Of a stretch of DNA of 64,000 nucleotides, positions 60,922 to 64,000 are shown in pieces; positions within the stretch are counted from its first letter, which is position 1, and every line of letters starts with the position of its first letter. The notes under the pieces are model-generated. The model did not search any database, was not told the origin of the DNA, and saw only the letters and a list, made by a program, of their open reading frames with translations. The DNA comes from Thermodesulfobacteriota bacterium. Its GTDB lineage: Bacteria; Desulfobacterota; GWC2-55-46. The translations under genes were made by a program, and so were the position numbers. The stretch lies in the NCBI GenBank assembly GCA_030583865.1, contig CP129479.1:1698819-1762818 (forward strand). The letters run 5' to 3'.

Positions 60922-61030
60922 CGACATCAAAAAAATGGAGATTTCCCGCTCTTTCCGGAAGTCCGGAAAAAAAAGCGGAATACATATGCGAATATGTGCG
61001 CCTTTTTATCACGTAACTACGCAGAGTCCT
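60922..61030. repeat. Repeat family B, copy 4
   Basis: GGAGATTTCCCGCTCTTTCC, then AAAGCGGA, ACATATGCGAATATGTGCGCC and ACGCAGAGTCC. This copy joins blocks seen separately at 56349 and 26143, so it best shows the full element (about 100 bp). It fills the gap between the PAP2 gene start and the cytochrome gene stop. Confidence 0.6.
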
Positions 61031-61051
61031 TGGAAAGGACATTTTGAGGCT

Positions 61052-61954
61052 TTATTTATGGTGGCATGTCCGGCATACGCCGGAGCCGCTGTTCCCGCCC
61101 ACCCGCCTCAGGAAGAGCCCGTTCGACTCGAACCTCAGGTTCTGCACGCCGCCTGGACCGTATGTGTAGTCGATCTCGGTCCAGGACTTATTGTTGAAAT
61201 GAGGGTCGTGGCACGAGGTGCATTCGACCCTCCACTGCCCGTCCGTGACCCTCAAAAGGTCCTGGATGGTCGCGGTATCGGATATGTAGCCCATCACGGC
61301 CCAGAGATTCCTGTCGAGGTTTCCCCGATCGAATTGAAGCGCGCCCGTATTGAGCCCGTCGGCGAGGTCTATGTCGCTTATGACCGTGTCCATCGGCCTC
61401 AAGCCGGCCGTGAACTCGGTATAAGGGATCGATATAGGGTGGTCGTTCGACAGGTCGCGGCCGATATTAAGCGCCGGGTCGGTTATATAGTCCGCGGTCT
61501 GGCCCGAAGGGCTGAAAAAGCTCCATCCCCTGTCAGTGCCGGTCAGTGTCACTCCACCCTTGCCAGGCGCGTTCACGAGGCTGTCGAAGGTGACGACGCC
61601 GTCATGGCAGCTAAGGCAGGCGAGCGAGGACGAGCCGATGCTCGTGGCCCCGGCGAACTCTTCACCCATAGTCGGGCCGTAGGCCACAAACGACGCGGAG
61701 CTGGCGGAATACCTGTTCCAGAGCGGCTTTATCCCGTTCTCCCTGTTAGAGTGGTGCGGCGTGTGGCAGAAAACGCATATCTCCGTCGTATTGCCGGTCA
61801 TCGTGAAAAAACCGGTTGCGCCGAGGTTGTGCCGCGACGAGGCTATGCCGGTAGCCGCGTCGCCGACGGTGTACGTATCGATCGCTTCAGCCGTGCCGGC
61901 TGTCCAGAAGCAGGCTGAAATGACCGCCATCGTAATACAGGTTAGTCTTTTCAT
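61052..61954 (-). CDS. Tetraheme c-type cytochrome, exported
   Basis: A 300-residue periplasmic protein. The signal peptide is MKRLTCITMAVISACFWTAGTAEA. Four CxxCH heme sites are seen: CVFCH (near residue 60), CLSCH (near 113), CTSCH (near 248) and CRTCH at the very end (near 296). The spacing (HTPHHSNR after the first, HDG and HDPH after the second and third) resembles doubled CxxCH multiheme proteins used in extracellular or periplasmic electron transfer. The ATG at 61952-61954 has AGGAG upstream; a 50-codon longer frame has no signal peptide. It has no redox partner gene beside it. Confidence 0.88.
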   Translation of the reverse strand: MKRLTCITMAVISACFWTAGTAEAIDTYTVGDAATGIASSRHNLGATGFFTMTGNTTEICVFCHTPHHSNRENGIKPLWNRYSASSASFVAYGPTMGEEFAGATSIGSSSLACLSCHDGVVTFDSLVNAPGKGGVTLTGTDRGWSFFSPSGQTADYITDPALNIGRDLSNDHPISIPYTEFTAGLRPMDTVISDIDLADGLNTGALQFDRGNLDRNLWAVMGYISDTATIQDLLRVTDGQWRVECTSCHDPHFNNKSWTEIDYTYGPGGVQNLRFESNGLFLRRVGGNSGSGVCRTCHHK

Positions 61955-62481
61955 CTCCGTGCTCCTTTCAGGTTGTCTTTCGCGGCGTTCGGAAATTGGA
62001 AAAGGAAATAGCGCGGCCTCGCCGTGTGAAAAGGCGCTGCTTGTCGTGATTTTTATTAACCGGCTATTCGGTACGGAAGAGACCTGCAGCATTTGCGGCT
62101 GCATGGAAGAGGGCTGCCCAAGCCCGGCAAGCGTCTACATAAAAAATTTTAGCAGAGAAATCCGCGCCCGCTCGCGGAAATACGGAAGAAAAATCGGCTG
62201 TAAAAAATACTGCATGGCTGAAAAAATCCTTTATAGGCGGAAGTAAAGAAGCTTTACTCGTGAGGCTTCCGGCCTGAAAGGGAAAAGCGAGTCAGCATCG
62301 CGCATTTGTGAAAAAAGGCGCGATTGCCATCCTCAAGAGGTATTTCCGTTGTAAATTGATTTTACCGGACGGGAGGTCAAAAAAAATTCTGGCCCACGGC
62401 GCGAATGGGGAAATCCAGGGCCAGGGGCCTGGAGCGGGACCGCAAAATCCATGCCGCCGCTCCGGGCCGCCAGGCCCGGGT
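61955..62481. other. 527-bp gap with one GC-rich hairpin
   Basis: No convincing gene. Near its right end GGCCTGGAGCGG (62426-62437) can pair with CCGCTCCGGGCC (62457-62468) with one G-T wobble, just downstream of the 61-aa gene on the minus strand. It lacks a T-run, so it is at best a transcript-stabilising hairpin. The rest is AT-rich and unremarkable. Confidence 0.5.
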
Positions 62482-62667
62482 CTACTGAAGCTTGCTGCAG
62501 GATTTCTCGCTGAGAAGCAGAACGCTCGTCTCGCTCAAAAGGTAGTACACGCCCGGCGGTATCGGAGGGTTCCCGTCCGCTCCGGACGCATTCTCTTCAG
62601 CCGCTTTTTCCTCGGAAAGGCCTTTCTCAAAGGAAACGAACTCATTGAAGTTCATCCTCCTTGCCAT
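62482..62667 (-). CDS. Possible small protein, 61 aa
   Basis: MARRMNFNEFVSFEKGLSEE is followed by an Ala/Glu/Gly-rich linker and a PPGVYYLLSETSVLLLSEKSC end with one Cys. GGAGAGG stands 5 nt before the ATG. The fold is unknown. The short length and lack of family make it uncertain, but the ribosome-binding site and codon use are good. Confidence 0.5.
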   Translation of the reverse strand: MARRMNFNEFVSFEKGLSEEKAAEENASGADGNPPIPPGVYYLLSETSVLLLSEKSCSKLQ

Positions 62668-62795
62668 TTTTCCTCTCCTTGCGTTTATTTTGCGGCTTTC
62701 CTCAAGTATAGCAGATAAACCGGGTTGTCATGCCGGGCCAAACAGCCTGGCGGATAATAGACCAAAGGGCCCCGATATGGTATCCTTAGCCGAGG

Positions 62796-64000
62796 ATGAG
62801 AGACCTTAAGCTCATAGTATTATCGCTTATGGCAGCTTTTATTGCGCTCCTTGCGCTTTCAGGAAGCGTTGCCGCGGGGCCGCCGGTTCCAGAGCCCGTT
62901 ACCCGCCATTCGCTCAAGGTGTCTCTCGATATCGCCTCGGGGACGGTGGAGGGCACGGACCATATAACACTTTGGCGGGAGGCTCAAGAAGCGCGTTTCA
63001 TACTGAGGGACGGGACGGAAGTGATTCGGGCCAGTGCGGAAGATTCCGAGCTTCAGTTCGAACTCTCTCACATAGGCGGCGGCTTGCAAGAGTTGAAGGT
63101 GAAACTCCCTTCCGGCGGGAAGAGGCTTTCAATAGCGTTCAGCGGAAAATTCCAGTCCCCGGCAGAGGCTTCCCGGCAAATCAAGAAGGGCGTTGCTCAT
63201 CTCAAGGACGGCATCATCGGCGAGGAAGGGGTCTTTCTACCGTCCTTCTCGTACTGGTTTCCGCAGGAGCCGGAAACGCTGATGGTCTTCGAGGCCGAGG
63301 TCGCCCTGCCCGAGGGATACAAATCGGTAATGGAGGGCGAGCTCGTCTCAAACGAGGAAAAGGACGGCGGCACGGTCGAGAGATGGAAGGAATGGAAGCC
63401 GGTGGACGGGATCGACCTTGTGGCCGGCAGGTACTTCGTCGAAAAAGAGGCCCATGACGGCATAGACATCTACACGTATTTCTTCTCCAGGGACGACGCC
63501 CTCTCCAAAACCTATATCGAAAAGACGAAGGAGCGCCTGGACGCCCTGCAGCGGCTCATAGGCCCCTACCCTTTCAGGAAGTTCGCGGTGGTCGAGAACT
63601 TCATGCCCACGGGGTACGGGATGCCTTCATTCACGCTTCTCGGCTCTGCCGTCATAAGGCTTCCCTTCATACCCGACACCTCGCTCGGCCACGAGATAGC
63701 GCACAACTGGTGGGGCAATTCCGTGTTCGTCGACCCCTCGGAGGGGAACTGGGTCGAGGCCATAACGACCTATGTCGCGGATTATTCATACGAGAGGGAA
63801 AAGGGGCCTGAGAAGGCAAGGGAGTTCCGCGCAGCCAAGCTCCGCGGTTTCAAGAACTACGCCGGCGGCTCGGAGATAGCGCTCAAGGACTTCATCGACA
63901 CCTCGGATTCGGCATCGAGGGCCGTGGGCTACAACAAAGGCTTTATGGTCTTCAACATGCTCGAAGAGACGCTCGGCGAAGATACGTTCAAGGCCGGGCT
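62796..64000 (+). CDS. M1-type metallopeptidase, exported (3' end outside window)
   Basis: The visible part is about 400 residues. A signal peptide (LIVLSLMAAFIALLALSGSVAAG) is followed by the beta-sandwich domain and an M1-type zinc site H299-E-I-A-H303, with the third ligand E321 in GNWVEAITTY. The usual GxMEN exopeptidase motif is replaced by GYGMPSFT, as in the atypical periplasmic M1 group. The ATG at 62796 precedes the signal peptide and has CGAGG close by. The substrate is unknown, and the last part of the catalytic domain is cut off. Confidence 0.85.
   Translation, partial: MRDLKLIVLSLMAAFIALLALSGSVAAGPPVPEPVTRHSLKVSLDIASGTVEGTDHITLWREAQEARFILRDGTEVIRASAEDSELQFELSHIGGGLQELKVKLPSGGKRLSIAFSGKFQSPAEASRQIKKGVAHLKDGIIGEEGVFLPSFSYWFPQEPETLMVFEAEVALPEGYKSVMEGELVSNEEKDGGTVERWKEWKPVDGIDLVAGRYFVEKEAHDGIDIYTYFFSRDDALSKTYIEKTKERLDALQRLIGPYPFRKFAVVENFMPTGYGMPSFTLLGSAVIRLPFIPDTSLGHEIAHNWWGNSVFVDPSEGNWVEAITTYVADYSYEREKGPEKAREFRAAKLRGFKNYAGGSEIALKDFIDTSDSASRAVGYNKGFMVFNMLEETLGEDTFKAG

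Noticed and set aside
62308-62718. Plus-strand 136-codon frame
   Set aside because: It crosses a hairpin and the antisense of the 61-aa gene, starts without a ribosome-binding site and has no recognisable feature.

Overview
The window is a gene-dense bacterial chromosome segment of high GC content. It uses AGG (Arg) and ATA (Ile) codons freely despite the GC, which gives it a Desulfobacterota/Nitrospirota-like look. The rplU-rpmA-obgE-proB-proA order, a PEP-CTERM protein, a tetraheme c-type cytochrome, DUF4388 and GAF signalling proteins and PAS-rich hybrid kinases fit a deltaproteobacterial-type environmental bacterium. The exact lineage cannot be fixed from sequence reading alone. There is no prophage, plasmid, rRNA operon or CRISPR array. 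The only mobile-type gene is a solitary REP-associated tyrosine transposase (RAYT).

Layout. 1-6 kb: truncated response regulator, M29-type aminopeptidase, GNAT acetyltransferase, PEP-CTERM protein, RAYT with its REP hairpins, nucleoside transporter, YjbQ-type protein. 6-10.5 kb: flavodiiron protein and an HlyD/ABC-2 export operon. 10.8-19.4 kb: lytic transglycosylase, two hypotheticals, hybrid histidine kinase and a MacAB-like export operon. 19.6-23.4 kb: dUTPase, hypothetical, DEAD-box helicase, tRNA-Gly(CCC), SH3 protein. 23.7-30.7 kb: a metabolic/redox cluster of aldehyde dehydrogenase, rubrerythrin-like protein, zinc-ribbon protein, class III aminotransferase, COG2403 GTPase-like protein and proline dehydrogenase, then a ferritin-like/receiver fusion. 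30.8-36.6 kb: DUF1579, PIN-domain protein, molybdopterin genes moaB, moaE and moaD, and a GAF signalling protein with DUF4388. 36.7-41.2 kb: proA, proB, obgE, rpmA, rplU. 41.4-49.1 kb: spermidine-synthase-like membrane protein, MFS carrier, DUF3108, small Gln-rich exported protein, mobB-mobA-mazG. 49.6-56.1 kb: murJ, rpsT, mgtE, arfB and a GH13 glucan enzyme. 56.5-64 kb: YHS/DUF1469/DUF3618/DUF2383 envelope-stress-like genes, a DUF2325 operon behind a consensus promoter and Fur-like box, PAP2 phosphatase, tetraheme cytochrome c and a truncated M1-type peptidase.

Several sets appear to work together. Molybdenum-cofactor genes are split between two loci (moaB/E/D and mobB/A). Proline synthesis (proBA) and proline oxidation (PRODH) lie within 13 kb. 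There are two independent tripartite exporters. Diiron proteins recur (flavodiiron, rubrerythrin-like, ferritin-like fusion, DUF2383).

The most unusual content lies between the genes. At least four interspersed palindromic repeat families occur here: (i) GTAG-anchored REP/REPIN hairpins matching the RAYT; (ii) a ~125-bp MITE-like element with GCAGGCTGCTCAAAAAG ends; (iii) a ~135-bp GC-rich element with terminal stems; (iv) an AGATTTTCCCGC/CATATGTG element. Families (i)-(iii) show paired, compensatory substitutions between copies, which indicates selection on a hairpin. The strongest candidates for something undescribed are the GC-rich terminal-stem element, the ferritin-like/receiver fusion, and the Fur-box DUF2325 operon with an unknown partner.
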